64,000 nucleotides of DNA, taken from Alphaproteobacteria bacterium (lineage in GTDB: Bacteria; Pseudomonadota; Alphaproteobacteria; Thalassobaculales; Thalassobaculaceae). Positions 43,328-52,390 of this stretch are shown here, piece after piece (the stretch's first letter is position 1; each line of letters opens with the position of its first letter). Where the stretch lies: assembly GCA_022822665.1 (NCBI GenBank), contig JAJEAR010000058.1, forward strand, positions 1 through 64,000, read 5' to 3'. Below the pieces are notes generated by a model that had not been told where the DNA came from, did not search any database, and worked only from the letters and a program-made list of their open reading frames with translations. The translations under genes and the position numbers were made by a program.

Positions 43328-46077
43328 TGGCCCAGTCTCTCGAGGATGGTCGGAACGTGGACCTGATCAGACTTGTAGTTTCCGGTGAGCGTATACATCA
43401 CGAGGTTGACCCCGAACCTGAAGGCAAACTCGCGCTGCAGTTCCCCGCCCGGGATGACCGGAAAGGCGAAACGGCCGTTGCTGTCCCTGGCCCAGGCACC
43501 GGCCCAGTCGTGGCTTCCGACGACGACCGGGCTTACGTCGGTGGCCGAAGCCGACTGTTCGTCCTGGGCCCATACCGGTCCCCCGGCAAATCGGCCCGGG
43601 AACTCGTTGAGCAGGTAGAAGGCCTTGCCCAGCACGTGATCAGGCGCCACCGGGGCGAGAGGTGGCAGGTCGAGATCACGGGTCAGGGCCTGCAGTCGCT
43701 GCATGCCGGACCCGAACCCTCCCGGTCCGGTCTCGAACCGGTCGCGGGTATCGAACACCACCGTGCCGCCGTTTCGCATGAAGCCGTTGATCCTCTCCGA
43801 CACTCCCGGCGCCAGCGGTGGATGGGTGCTCCAGATCGGCCAGTACAGGAACGGATAGAACGCAAGTTCGTCGGTTGCCAGGTCGACACCGACCGGATCG
43901 GGAGGTTCGACCGAGGTGCGCTCGCGCAGCACGCGCGACAGTGAAGCAAGACCGGCCCGGCTGACCCTGTCGACCCGTTCGAGACCGGTGATGACATAGG
44001 CAAGGTGTGTCTGCCGGGTCGCCGCGATCGCCTCGGGATCCCGGTCCCGCTCGATCAACTGTGCCTGCGAGGGTGTTCCCGTTGAAACGAGCGCAATCAG
44101 CAGTGCGACCGCACCTGCGTGAACGCCGGGCCGGGGGTGAAACAGCACCCCCCGAAGCGCCAGGGTGACAAGCAGGTCGAGAAGGAACAGCACGCAGGCT
44201 GCAACCAGCAGCAGCGGGCCGAGACTGCGCTCCGACCCGGCATCGAGACCGCGGCTCGAGATGCCTTCCGGAGGATCCGGCTCGAGGCCGAACTCCTCGG
44301 CGTCGATCACCAGGTTGAGCGCGCGTGGTGCTCCCCGGCGCCCGTAGTAGCCGGGCGGAAGATTGGGACCGACAACGCTGTCCGCGCCGCCGGTTCCGGG
44401 CGTCCATGCACGTGATGCAGCCTCGGGAGTGCCGAGGTGGCCGAACCCGTCGAGGGTCTCCAGCGGCGACAGCCGCGATCCGGCGGTATCGGCTGCCAGG
44501 CCGCTGCCCAGTGCGACCACACGCTGCAGCATCTCCACGAACAGGCCGGAGAGCGCAAGATCACTCCAGTCCGGCGTCGGCGTGGTGTGAAACAGGACCA
44601 GCCAGCCCTCGCCGTGCTCGCGACCGGTGACGATCGGCGTGCCGTCCGCCAGCCTTGCCCAGGTGCGCTCGGCAAGGTCGACAGCCGGTTCGGCCAGCAC
44701 CTGGCGACGTACGGTGACATCGTCGTAGGAGGGAATGCCGGCAAACGGGCCGTCGGGCGCAAACCGGGTGATCGGCAGCGGCGCCGACCAGGACAGCGCA
44801 CCGCCCAGGGTTCGGTCGCCGACGCGAAGCCGCACCGGAACCAGGGTATCGCGCGCGGCTCGCGGCTGCTCGGCACCGCCGTCGGCAAGTTGCGGACCGG
44901 CAAATCGGATCAGCACGCCGCCGTCCCTGACCCAGCCCGACAGCCTGGTCCGGACCGCGTCCGGCAACCGGCCGACATCCGCCAGTACCAGGGCGCTCAT
45001 TCCCGTTTCCAGAAGTTCCTCGAGCGGACCGCGGGTGACCTCGCTGGTCGGGGCAAGCGCCTGTTCGATGTAATGGAGTTCATCGAGAAGCAGCTGGCCA
45101 CCGCGGTAGGCGGTTTCCGACACCAGGCCGACCGGCCTGCGCCGGAAGGCATCGTCGAGCAGCAGCACGCCTCCCGCTCCCTCTCCCTCCACAACGATCC
45201 GCCCGATCTCGTTGCGCAGCGCCACCGGCAAAGCAAACTGCAGCCGGACATGGGTGTCGCCGGCATCGAAGGTACCGGCAGCCCCGGCGAGAAGACGGCC
45301 ATCACCGGCAAGTGCGCGAGCCGATACCGGAGCCGCGGGTCCGGCTGCCGGCCGAGTGATCCTCACCGTCACATCGCGTCCGGCTCCCCGCTCCAGCGAG
45401 ATGACCCGCGGGCCTTGCGACCGCTCCGCGATCACGGTCACGGCGCCCAGGCTGCGCAGGATCGCAAGAAGATCGTCCTCGCCTTCGTCACGAATCCCGT
45501 TGCTGATCCACACGCTTTCCGCCGGCGGCCGGATCGCGGCATCCTGCAGGCGCGTCGCAAGCCGTGCTGGGCGCGACCGCCACGGGACCGGCTCGAGGTT
45601 GCGAACCAGTTCCCGGGCCTCCGGTGCGGGATACAGGGTCAGCGGCCCGTCCCCGGCGTGGGTCGATCCAGCCGTGGCGAGCAGGCCCACCTCCCTTCCC
45701 TGGCGTTCGGCCTGGGTGATCAACGCGTCGATGGTCGAAATCCGTCTTGACCAGTCCCGCCCCGCCACCCAGTCGTCGTCGATAACCAGCAAAACCGGCC
45801 CCGAACCCGCGAGATCTTCGGCCGCATTCAGGATCGGCCGGGCCAGCGCGACGATCACCAGCGCCGCAATCAGCAGGCGCAGCAGCAGGAGCCACCACGG
45901 GGTCCGGTCCGGGGCCTCCTCGCGTGCCTGAAGGCGGTACAGCAGCCGGATCGCCGGAAAGACGGTGGTGCGCGGTGCCGGCGGGGTGACGCGCAACAGC
46001 AACCACAGCAACGGGAGGCCGGCGAGCGCCAGCAGGACCAGGGGGCTGGCGAAGCTGAGAACACCGAGCGAGAGCAC
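43324..46077 (-). CDS. BatA-like N-terminal / DUF4159 membrane protein
   Basis: A 917-residue protein. Residues 1-85 match the aerotolerance-regulator BatA helical start (SFASPLVLLALAGLPLLWLLLRVTPPAPR; TVFPAIRLLYRLQAREEAP). The middle includes a vWA-like segment and an FG-rich domain. The C-terminal part is DUF4159 (ITGLERVDRVSRAGLASLSRVLRERTSVEP..., then YPFLYWPIW, VVFDTRDRFETG). It is the largest protein in an operon with moxR and DUF58 and is predicted to sit in the inner membrane with a periplasmic part. The role is probably envelope or stress-related; no enzymatic function is known to me. Confidence 0.82.
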   Translation of the reverse strand: MLSLGVLSFASPLVLLALAGLPLLWLLLRVTPPAPRTTVFPAIRLLYRLQAREEAPDRTPWWLLLLRLLIAALVIVALARPILNAAEDLAGSGPVLLVIDDDWVAGRDWSRRISTIDALITQAERQGREVGLLATAGSTHAGDGPLTLYPAPEARELVRNLEPVPWRSRPARLATRLQDAAIRPPAESVWISNGIRDEGEDDLLAILRSLGAVTVIAERSQGPRVISLERGAGRDVTVRITRPAAGPAAPVSARALAGDGRLLAGAAGTFDAGDTHVRLQFALPVALRNEIGRIVVEGEGAGGVLLLDDAFRRRPVGLVSETAYRGGQLLLDELHYIEQALAPTSEVTRGPLEELLETGMSALVLADVGRLPDAVRTRLSGWVRDGGVLIRFAGPQLADGGAEQPRAARDTLVPVRLRVGDRTLGGALSWSAPLPITRFAPDGPFAGIPSYDDVTVRRQVLAEPAVDLAERTWARLADGTPIVTGREHGEGWLVLFHTTPTPDWSDLALSGLFVEMLQRVVALGSGLAADTAGSRLSPLETLDGFGHLGTPEAASRAWTPGTGGADSVVGPNLPPGYYGRRGAPRALNLVIDAEEFGLEPDPPEGISSRGLDAGSERSLGPLLLVAACVLFLLDLLVTLALRGVLFHPRPGVHAGAVALLIALVSTGTPSQAQLIERDRDPEAIAATRQTHLAYVITGLERVDRVSRAGLASLSRVLRERTSVEPPDPVGVDLATDELAFYPFLYWPIWSTHPPLAPGVSERINGFMRNGGTVVFDTRDRFETGPGGFGSGMQRLQALTRDLDLPPLAPVAPDHVLGKAFYLLNEFPGRFAGGPVWAQDEQSASATDVSPVVVGSHDWAGAWARDSNGRFAFPVIPGGELQREFAFRFGVNLVMYTLTGNYKSDQVHVPTILERLGQ

Positions 46078-46089
46078 TGTCCCGCCCCT

Positions 46090-46968
46090 TCAGTGCAATG
46101 CGCCGGAGAGCGCGCCGTGCAGTGCCAGCAGCGCCGAGTCGGCCGAGCGGTCGGTGGTGTGGCGGGCATAGCTCCACCCGGTCCGGGCGGCCAGCTCCTG
46201 CAGGGCGCCGCAGTGTTCCGCAAGCCGCTGGCGATACTCGTCGCGCACCTGCTCGCTACGCCTGAGCAGGTGTGGTTCCTCCGCCTCGCTTCCCTGGAAG
46301 CGAATGCGTCCCCGGAACGGGAACCCGCTCACTGCCGGGTCAAGCACCTGCAGCAGGTGCCCGGAACATCCGGCGGAAACGTAGTTGCGGACGATTTCGC
46401 GATAGTCCCGTACCGGCTCGAGGAAATCGCCGATCAGCACCAGCGAGCAGTGCCGCGGGACCCGGACGACCGGGGGCAGGCGATTCGGCCGGAGCTCACC
46501 CGACAGGGTGGCGACAAACCGGTCCAGGCCGACACGGCCGCCGCGTGGCGGAACGCCGCTGCCGAGAAGTCCAACCCGTTCACCTCCCTCGGTCAACAGG
46601 ATGGCAAGCGCAGCGGCGAGAACCCGGGCTCGGTCACCTGCGTGTTCGAGGCGCCGCCGGGAGCGGTAGTGCATGGATGCCGACCCGTCGCACCAGATCC
46701 AGACCGACTGCGCCGCTTCCCACTCGGTCTCGCGAACGTAGAGTCCGGTCCCGCGCGCGGATCGCCGCCAGTCGATGCGCCGGGCCTCGTCGAAGTGCTG
46801 GTAGCGCCGGAACTGCCAGAACGATTCCCCCTGTCCTCGGCGGCGGCGGCCGTGCAGGCCCTGCAGCACCGTTGCGGCCACCCGTGCTGCCGCCACCTGC
46901 AGCGGCGGCAGCCGGGTTGCCAGTCCCTCGGCCCGCTTGCGTGTCTCGCCTGCCACCGGATCAGCCAT
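46090..46968 (-). CDS. DUF58 domain-containing protein
   Basis: A 292-residue cytosolic protein. The DUF58 hallmark EARRIDWRRSARG is at about residue 61-73, and the vWA-like metal-site start WCDGSASM follows. MoxR-associated DUF58 proteins are thought to assist maturation or chaperoning together with the AAA+ ATPase; the substrate here is unknown. It overlaps moxR by eight bases at its 5' end and precedes the DUF4159 gene by 12 bases. Confidence 0.9.
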   Translation of the reverse strand: MADPVAGETRKRAEGLATRLPPLQVAAARVAATVLQGLHGRRRRGQGESFWQFRRYQHFDEARRIDWRRSARGTGLYVRETEWEAAQSVWIWCDGSASMHYRSRRRLEHAGDRARVLAAALAILLTEGGERVGLLGSGVPPRGGRVGLDRFVATLSGELRPNRLPPVVRVPRHCSLVLIGDFLEPVRDYREIVRNYVSAGCSGHLLQVLDPAVSGFPFRGRIRFQGSEAEEPHLLRRSEQVRDEYRQRLAEHCGALQELAARTGWSYARHTTDRSADSALLALHGALSGALH

Positions 46969-47971
46969 GCCGTTCGCACAGTCGGTCGATGATGCTGTCC
47001 AGTGTCATCCCTTCGGCCTGTGCTGCGAAGGTGAGCGCCATGCGATGACGCAGGACCGGGTGAACCAGTGCGAGCACATCCTCCACCGATGGTGCCAGCC
47101 GGCCGTCAAGCACCGCACGGGCGCGTGCGGCCATCAGCAGCGCCTGGCTGGCGCGTGGCCCGGGTCCCCAGGCAACGTGACGCTGGACATCCTCGATATC
47201 GCTGCTCTCCGGGCGGCCGTCACGCACCAGTGCCAGGATCGCCTGAACCACGCTGTCGCCAACCGGCGCCCTGCGCAACAGCAGCTGGGCATCGCGCAAC
47301 TCGGCGGGTGTCAGGACAGAAAGCGGCCCGTCCTCGCCGGCCCCGGTGGTGTTCAGCAACATCTCGCGTTCCGCTCCGAGGCCCGGATAGCCGACCGAGA
47401 CCTGCAGCATGAACCGGTCGAGCTGGGCCTCCGGAAGCGGATAGGTACCTTCCTGCTCCAGCGGGTTCTGGGTCGCGAGGACATGGAACGGGCTCGGGAC
47501 CTCATGGGTCTGTCCGGCAACCGTGACGGTCCGTTCCTGCATCGCCTGCAGCAGGGCCGACTGGGTGCGGGGACTGGCACGGTTGATCTCGTCCGCCATC
47601 AGCAGCTGGCAGAACACGGGACCGCGGATGAAGCGGAAATGCCGGCGTCCGTCGCCGTCCTCCTCCATGACTTCCGAGCCGACGATGTCTGCCGGCATCA
47701 GGTCGGGGGTGCACTGCACACGCTTGCTCTCCAGTCCGAGCACGGTGCTGATCGTGCTCACCAGCCTGGTCTTGCCCAGCCCCGGAACACCGATGAGCAG
47801 TACGTGTCCGCCGGCAAGGATGCAGGTGAGCGTCTGGTCGATCACCTCCCGCTGCCCGTAGATCATGCGCTCCACCTGCTGGCGGACCCGGCCGAGCCGT
47901 TCAGCCAGTGCGTCCATGTCCTGGAGAAGACGATGCTCGACTGTCTGTTCGAGACTGGAGATGTCGGTCAT
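46961..47971 (-). CDS. MoxR family AAA+ ATPase
   Basis: A 336-residue ATPase with Walker A GVPGLGKT (about residues 61-68), Walker B LLMADEINRA, the MoxR-typical SALLQAMQERTVTV and ATQNPLEQEGTYPLPEAQLDRFML, and an Arg-containing sensor region. MoxR AAA+ proteins act as chaperones for vWA-domain partners. The start at ATG 47971 is preferred to the long upstream frame because it gives the usual N-terminus ahead of the ATPase core. It is the first gene of the four-gene operon, divergent from the DUF1285 gene. Confidence 0.92.
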   Translation of the reverse strand: MTDISSLEQTVEHRLLQDMDALAERLGRVRQQVERMIYGQREVIDQTLTCILAGGHVLLIGVPGLGKTRLVSTISTVLGLESKRVQCTPDLMPADIVGSEVMEEDGDGRRHFRFIRGPVFCQLLMADEINRASPRTQSALLQAMQERTVTVAGQTHEVPSPFHVLATQNPLEQEGTYPLPEAQLDRFMLQVSVGYPGLGAEREMLLNTTGAGEDGPLSVLTPAELRDAQLLLRRAPVGDSVVQAILALVRDGRPESSDIEDVQRHVAWGPGPRASQALLMAARARAVLDGRLAPSVEDVLALVHPVLRHRMALTFAAQAEGMTLDSIIDRLCERHG

Positions 47972-48025
47972 GGGCAGGCAGGCTCCTGTTCCGGTAGGGA
48001 TCGCGGTGTGCGATGATGTACCGGG

Positions 48026-48586
48026 ATGGGCAGGAAGCATACCGAAACGGGCAGCAACTTCGAACAGCCCCGGACGCCGGCCGCGGAGGCGCCGCGGCAT
48101 CTGCAGATCCGTATCGGCGCGGACGGCACCTGGTATTACCGGGGAACCCCGATCCCGCGCATCGCGATGGTCCGGCTGTTCGCGTCGGTTCTGCGTCGCG
48201 ACGACCAGGGCCGGTTCTGGATGGTGACGCCTGCCGAGCGCGGTCTCGTCGATGTCGACGATGCGCCGTTCGCGGCGGTGGAACTGTCCTGGCGGGCCGG
48301 GGCGCACCCCGACGGCCGGGACGACATGATCGATTTTCGAACCAATGTCGATGACCGGGTCGAATGCGGCAGCAACCGGCCGCTCCGGGTCGAGGTCGAC
48401 GATGACACCGGCCGGCCAAGGCCCTATGTGATGGTGCGCGACGGCCTGGAGGCCCGGCTCACCCGGTCGGTATTCCTGGAACTCGCGGAACTTGCGCGCG
48501 AACGCGATATCAAAGGCGAAAGGGTGCTCGGCGTATGGAGCAGGGGAACGTTCTTTGTCCTGGGGCCGGCCGACATCGAATGCTGA
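48026..48586 (+). CDS. DUF1285 domain-containing protein
   Basis: A 186-residue cytosolic protein; APRHLQIRIGADGTWYYRGTPIPRIAMVRLFASVLRRD and FFVLGPADIEC fit DUF1285. Crystal structures of relatives exist but the function is unknown. Its stop overlaps the start of the NUDIX gene (ATGCTGA, 48580-48586). The DUF1285-NUDIX-CCA arrangement is seen in other Alphaproteobacteria and hints at nucleotide or tRNA metabolism. Confidence 0.9.
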   Translation: MGRKHTETGSNFEQPRTPAAEAPRHLQIRIGADGTWYYRGTPIPRIAMVRLFASVLRRDDQGRFWMVTPAERGLVDVDDAPFAAVELSWRAGAHPDGRDDMIDFRTNVDDRVECGSNRPLRVEVDDDTGRPRPYVMVRDGLEARLTRSVFLELAELARERDIKGERVLGVWSRGTFFVLGPADIEC

Positions 48587-49191
48587 CCCTCGAGGAATTC
48601 CGCGACCGGTTCCACCGCGCCCGCACCCTGGAACGCGAACAGGGCGGTGACCATGACCTGAACCCCGGGATGTCGGTTCCCGGCGACTGCCGTCCGGCGT
48701 CCGTGCTGATCCCGGTCATCGGGCGCGAACACGAACCGACCATCCTGCTGACCCGGCGCGCAGCCGACCTGCCGCACCATGCCGGACAGGTGAGCTTTCC
48801 GGGCGGCATGGTCGAAAGGAGCGACCGGGACGCGGTCGATACCGCGCTGCGCGAGACCGAGGAGGAGATCGGCCTCGACCGCAGCCACGTCGACGTGATC
48901 GGGCAGCTCAACACCTATGTCACCCGTACCGGGTTCGTGGTCACCCCGGTGGTCGGGCTGGTGCGTCCGCCGTTCGAGACCAGGCCCGACCCGGTCGAGG
49001 TCGCGGCCGTGTTCGAGGTGCCGCTGTCCTTCGTGCTTGACCGTTCCAACCACCAGCGCCACAGCCGTGAGTGGCAGAACCAGGTCCGGTACTTCTACGT
49101 CTTTCCGCATCCCGAACACTACATCTGGGGAGCGACGGCCGGCATGCTCGTCAACCTTGCAGAACTGCTGCAGGACCGGCACCCGGTGTAG
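48580..49191 (+). CDS. nudL: CoA pyrophosphatase (NUDIX)
   Basis: A 203-residue NUDIX hydrolase. The NuCoA motif LLTRRAADLPHHAGQVSFPGG is complete and precedes the Nudix box (GGMVERSDRDAVDTALRETEEEIGL), whose RETEEEIG core binds magnesium. Members hydrolyse CoA to 3',5'-ADP and phosphopantetheine. The start at ATG 48580 overlaps DUF1285 by seven bases, consistent with coupling. Confidence 0.9.
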   Translation: MLTLEEFRDRFHRARTLEREQGGDHDLNPGMSVPGDCRPASVLIPVIGREHEPTILLTRRAADLPHHAGQVSFPGGMVERSDRDAVDTALRETEEEIGLDRSHVDVIGQLNTYVTRTGFVVTPVVGLVRPPFETRPDPVEVAAVFEVPLSFVLDRSNHQRHSREWQNQVRYFYVFPHPEHYIWGATAGMLVNLAELLQDRHPV

Positions 49192-49225
49192 CCGCGGCGT
49201 GGTCGGGCAACGGGGCAGCGGCGCC

Positions 49226-50449
49226 ATGGGAGACTGGTGGCGGCGGCCGCCCGCCAGCACGGTCATGGCCGCGATGCAGACCGGCGCCGACATGGCGCGG
49301 TACGTGGGCGGATGCGTCCGGGATACGCTGCTCGGCCGACGGTTCACCGAGATCGACATGGCGACGGTCCACCTGCCGCAGCGAACCGCGGCACTGCTGG
49401 AGGCGGCGGGCCTGCCGACCCGGCTGACCGGGTTCTCGCACGGGTCGGTCTCGACCATCGCCGGCGGAATGGTGTTCGACATCACCACGCTGCGGTGCGA
49501 TCTCGAGACCGACGGGCGCCGCGCAACGGTCGGCTTCACCGAGGATTGGGCGGAGGACGCGAAGCGGCGCGACTTCACCATCAACGCACTTTTCATGGAT
49601 GCCGACGGCGTGGTCCACGACCTGGTCGGCGGTCGCGACGACCTCGAGGCCGGCAAGGTCCGGTTCGTCGGAGATCCGGCCAGACGGGTTGAAGAGGACG
49701 TCCTGCGGATCCTGCGGTTCTACCGCTTCTCGGCGTCCCTTGCCCGCACCCCCCTCGACGACGCGGCGCGCCAGGCCTGCCGCAACGCGGCACCGGGGCT
49801 GCGCACACTTCCCGCCGAGCGGATACGCACGGAAGTCCTGAAGCTGCTCGAAGCTCCCGGAGTCATGGCCGCGGTCATGGCCATGGACGAGGACGGTGTG
49901 CTCGACCTTGTCCTGCCGGGCCGGAAGCGGCTTGATGCGCTCGCCCGCCTGGTCGGCCGCGAGCAACAGCCGGACCCGGTGCGCCGCCTCGCGGTTCTTG
50001 CAAACGATGGTCGTATTCCGGAACTCTTGCGCCTGTCCTCGGCGCAGAAGGCGCGGCACGACCGCATCCGGCGCGTGCGCCTGGCGCCCGCCATGTCGGA
50101 GCGCGACCTGAAGGCCCTGCTCTACCGCAGCGGTCCCGGGCGTTTTGCCGACGCGGCGCTTGCCGGGTACGCACTCGACCGCCTGGCGGATGCCGAAACC
50201 GACCGCGCGCTGGCGCTGGCGCGCGACTGGCCCGTCCCGTCGTTCCCGCTTCGCGGAGAGGACCTCGTCGCGCTCGGAATCGCGCCCGGTCCGCGGATCG
50301 GCGCGATGCTGCGCGAACTCGAGACCCGCTGGATCGGCGACGGCCTCAAGGCCGACCGCGCAGCCTGCCTGGCGTGGGCCCGCGACGCGGTCAGCCGCGC
50401 TGCAACCGGGTCCCGCCGAGGGCCGGTCACCCCATCCGGAACCGGGTGA
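49226..50449 (+). CDS. CCA tRNA nucleotidyltransferase
   Basis: A 407-residue class II CCA-adding enzyme that builds or repairs the 3' CCA of tRNAs. VGGCVRDTLLG is at residues 27-37, then EIDMA where the usual catalytic DxD is, HGSVSTIAGG, TTLRCDLETDGRRATVGFTEDWAEDAKRRDFTINALF, and RVEEDVLRILRFYRFSA. The Glu42-x-Asp44 pair, rather than Asp-x-Asp, is unusual. The start at 49226 is the first ATG giving the normal N-terminus; the open frame continues upstream over the NUDIX gene. Its 3' end overlaps the next gene by 23 bases convergently. Confidence 0.9.
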   Translation: MGDWWRRPPASTVMAAMQTGADMARYVGGCVRDTLLGRRFTEIDMATVHLPQRTAALLEAAGLPTRLTGFSHGSVSTIAGGMVFDITTLRCDLETDGRRATVGFTEDWAEDAKRRDFTINALFMDADGVVHDLVGGRDDLEAGKVRFVGDPARRVEEDVLRILRFYRFSASLARTPLDDAARQACRNAAPGLRTLPAERIRTEVLKLLEAPGVMAAVMAMDEDGVLDLVLPGRKRLDALARLVGREQQPDPVRRLAVLANDGRIPELLRLSSAQKARHDRIRRVRLAPAMSERDLKALLYRSGPGRFADAALAGYALDRLADAETDRALALARDWPVPSFPLRGEDLVALGIAPGPRIGAMLRELETRWIGDGLKADRAACLAWARDAVSRAATGSRRGPVTPSGTG

Positions 50450-51077
50450 CGTGGTCCGGCATCGGCACGCCCTCGATGTTGCGCGGATCGGGAACCGGAT
50501 CGAGGATCTGCGTGCGCACCGGGATCACGCCGGCCCAGATCGGGAGTTCATAGTCCTCCTCGTCATCACCGGGCGGGCCCTGGCGGATCTTGGCGGACGC
50601 CTCGTCGATCGGCATGGTCATGACCGTTGTCGCCTTGATCTCCTGGCCGGTCGGTGGTCGCAGCAGGTCCCAGCGTCCAGGAAACATCGACTCGACGAAG
50701 GTCCTGAGCCGGCTTTCCTTCTCCTCGGCATCATCCACCTTCCGGGCGGTGCCGAGCATCATGACCGAACGATAGTTGATCGAGTGATGGAAGCCGGCCC
50801 GCGCCAGCACGATGCCGTCCGTGATCGAGACCGTCAGGCAGACCGGGGTGTCCTCGACCGCCCGCAGCATCCGGCTCGCCGACGATCCGTGCCAGTAGAT
50901 GTGGTCGCCCTCGCGCCAGTGGAGCGTGGGAGTGACGTAGGGTTGGCCGTCGAATACGTAGCCGACCGAGCACAGCGGAATGGCATCGATAATGGCGTGA
51001 AGGACGGACGGATCGTGGGCGCCGCGCTCGTGGTAACGGCGCAGCCGGACCCGGTCGGAAGGGGGTGGTACGGCCAT
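50427..51077 (-). CDS. pyridoxamine 5'-phosphate oxidase family protein
   Basis: A 216-residue split-barrel flavin-binding protein, related to the NimA/PNPOx-like group: RGAHDPSVLHAIIDAIPLCSVGYVFDGQPYVTPTLHWREGDHIYWHGSSASRMLRAVE, then SINYRSVMMLGTARKV. Members bind FMN or F420/heme; true PdxH activity is not indicated. It converges on the CCA gene, overlapping by 23 bases. No partner gene is apparent. Confidence 0.82.
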   Translation of the reverse strand: MAVPPPSDRVRLRRYHERGAHDPSVLHAIIDAIPLCSVGYVFDGQPYVTPTLHWREGDHIYWHGSSASRMLRAVEDTPVCLTVSITDGIVLARAGFHHSINYRSVMMLGTARKVDDAEEKESRLRTFVESMFPGRWDLLRPPTGQEIKATTVMTMPIDEASAKIRQGPPGDDEEDYELPIWAGVIPVRTQILDPVPDPRNIEGVPMPDHVTRFRMG

Positions 51078-51474
51078 GGCGGACCTCCGTTGCCGGTCTG
51101 CGGGGATATTCCTCCCGGCACGCTTAGCACGCCTGCCCCCGCAGTCAATCTCGCCATCGGGCCCGCACCGTGTGCAGCTCGCGCCGAAGCGGGAGAAGGA
51201 GGCGCAGAAGCGGGCTCGCCGTCCCTTGCGCCGCTTCGACGGGCCACTGACCTGAGGCTACCGGCGAAAGCCCGGTCCCCTTGACCACCACCGGGGACAC
51301 AACCTCTGGAATTTCTCACGGGGCCTGTCACGCGGCCGCTACCTCCGGCCCGAATGCCCGGGCCGGGACGGACCGATCGCCAGGCGCGCGCGGCCAGCCG
51401 GGGACGGCGAAGTACTTCATGCCGGCATCCCCGTACTGTATGCTGCGGGACCGTCACGGGAACCGGAGGCTGCC
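51078..51474. other. intergenic stretch upstream of the PhyH gene
   Basis: A 397-base gap between divergent genes. No gene was supported. A promoter-like TATGCT at about 51439 with TTCATG 17 bases upstream and the palindrome ATGCCGGCAT (51419-51428) lie just before the PhyH gene; both are weak evidence for regulation. Confidence 0.35.
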
Positions 51475-52380
51475 ATGAGACCGGAGCAGGTGCGCAAGCG
51501 TGAACTGAAGGTGCTGACGCGCGAACAGCGCGAGGCGTACTTCACCAACGGATACCTCGTGCTCCAGGGGTTCATCGGCCGCGACTGGCTCGACCGCCTG
51601 TGGGAGGTCACCAACGGTTTCATCGACGAGAGCCGGTCCTGGACCCGTTCGGACACCAAGTTCGACCTCGAACCCGCCCATACCGCCGACGAGCCCCGCC
51701 TGCGGCGTCTCACGGCCCCGGTTTCGCATCACGAGACCTACTGGGAATTTGCCAGCAACGGCCCGATCGTCGACGTGGCCGAGGATCTGCTCGGTCCCGA
51801 TGTCGTGTTCCACCACTCCAAGCTCAACTTCAAGTGGTCCGGTGGCGGCGAAGAGGTCAAGTGGCACCAGGACATCCCGTTCTACCCTCACACCAACTAC
51901 TCGGTGCTCGCCATCGGCCTGTACATGAGCGATGTCGATGACGAGATGGGCCCGATGGGCGGCATCCCGGGCAGCCAGCATGGCCAGATCTACTCCCACT
52001 ACAATGAACACGACGAGTGGGTCGGTTCCATGCGCGATGAGGACGCGGCCAGGCTCGATGTCGACAGGACCGGCTGGATGAAGGGACCGGCCGGCACCAT
52101 CACCGTCCATCACTGCCGGACCGTGCACGCGTCGATGCCGAACAACTCTCCGCGCATGCGCCCGCTGCTGATCAACGCCTACTCGGCGGCCGACGCGCTG
52201 CCGATCACCGCACATCCCTCCCCGTGTCCCCAGGTCGGCCAGGTAGTGCGCGGCAAGCCGGCGCGATGGGCCCGGTTCGACGCGGACCCGTGTCCCCTGC
52301 CCCCGGACTGGTCGAACGGCTATACCTCGATCTTCGCCTCGCAGCAGGAGGAGGACCCGTCGCTCAGGGCAGCCGAGTAG
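51475..52380 (+). CDS. phytanoyl-CoA dioxygenase family protein
   Basis: A 301-residue non-heme iron/2-oxoglutarate oxygenase. The iron ligands are His131 and Asp133 in WHQDIPF and probably His218 in HHCRTVHASM, with Arg229 for 2-oxoglutarate. It hydroxylates a carbon next to a carboxylate or thioester in other family members. It faces the CitE-like gene, ten bases apart at their 3' ends. Substrate unknown; PhyH-type enzymes in bacteria often act on small acids or natural-product precursors. Confidence 0.86.
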   Translation: MRPEQVRKRELKVLTREQREAYFTNGYLVLQGFIGRDWLDRLWEVTNGFIDESRSWTRSDTKFDLEPAHTADEPRLRRLTAPVSHHETYWEFASNGPIVDVAEDLLGPDVVFHHSKLNFKWSGGGEEVKWHQDIPFYPHTNYSVLAIGLYMSDVDDEMGPMGGIPGSQHGQIYSHYNEHDEWVGSMRDEDAARLDVDRTGWMKGPAGTITVHHCRTVHASMPNNSPRMRPLLINAYSAADALPITAHPSPCPQVGQVVRGKPARWARFDADPCPLPPDWSNGYTSIFASQQEEDPSLRAAE

Positions 52381-52390
52381 AGCGTTTCGG

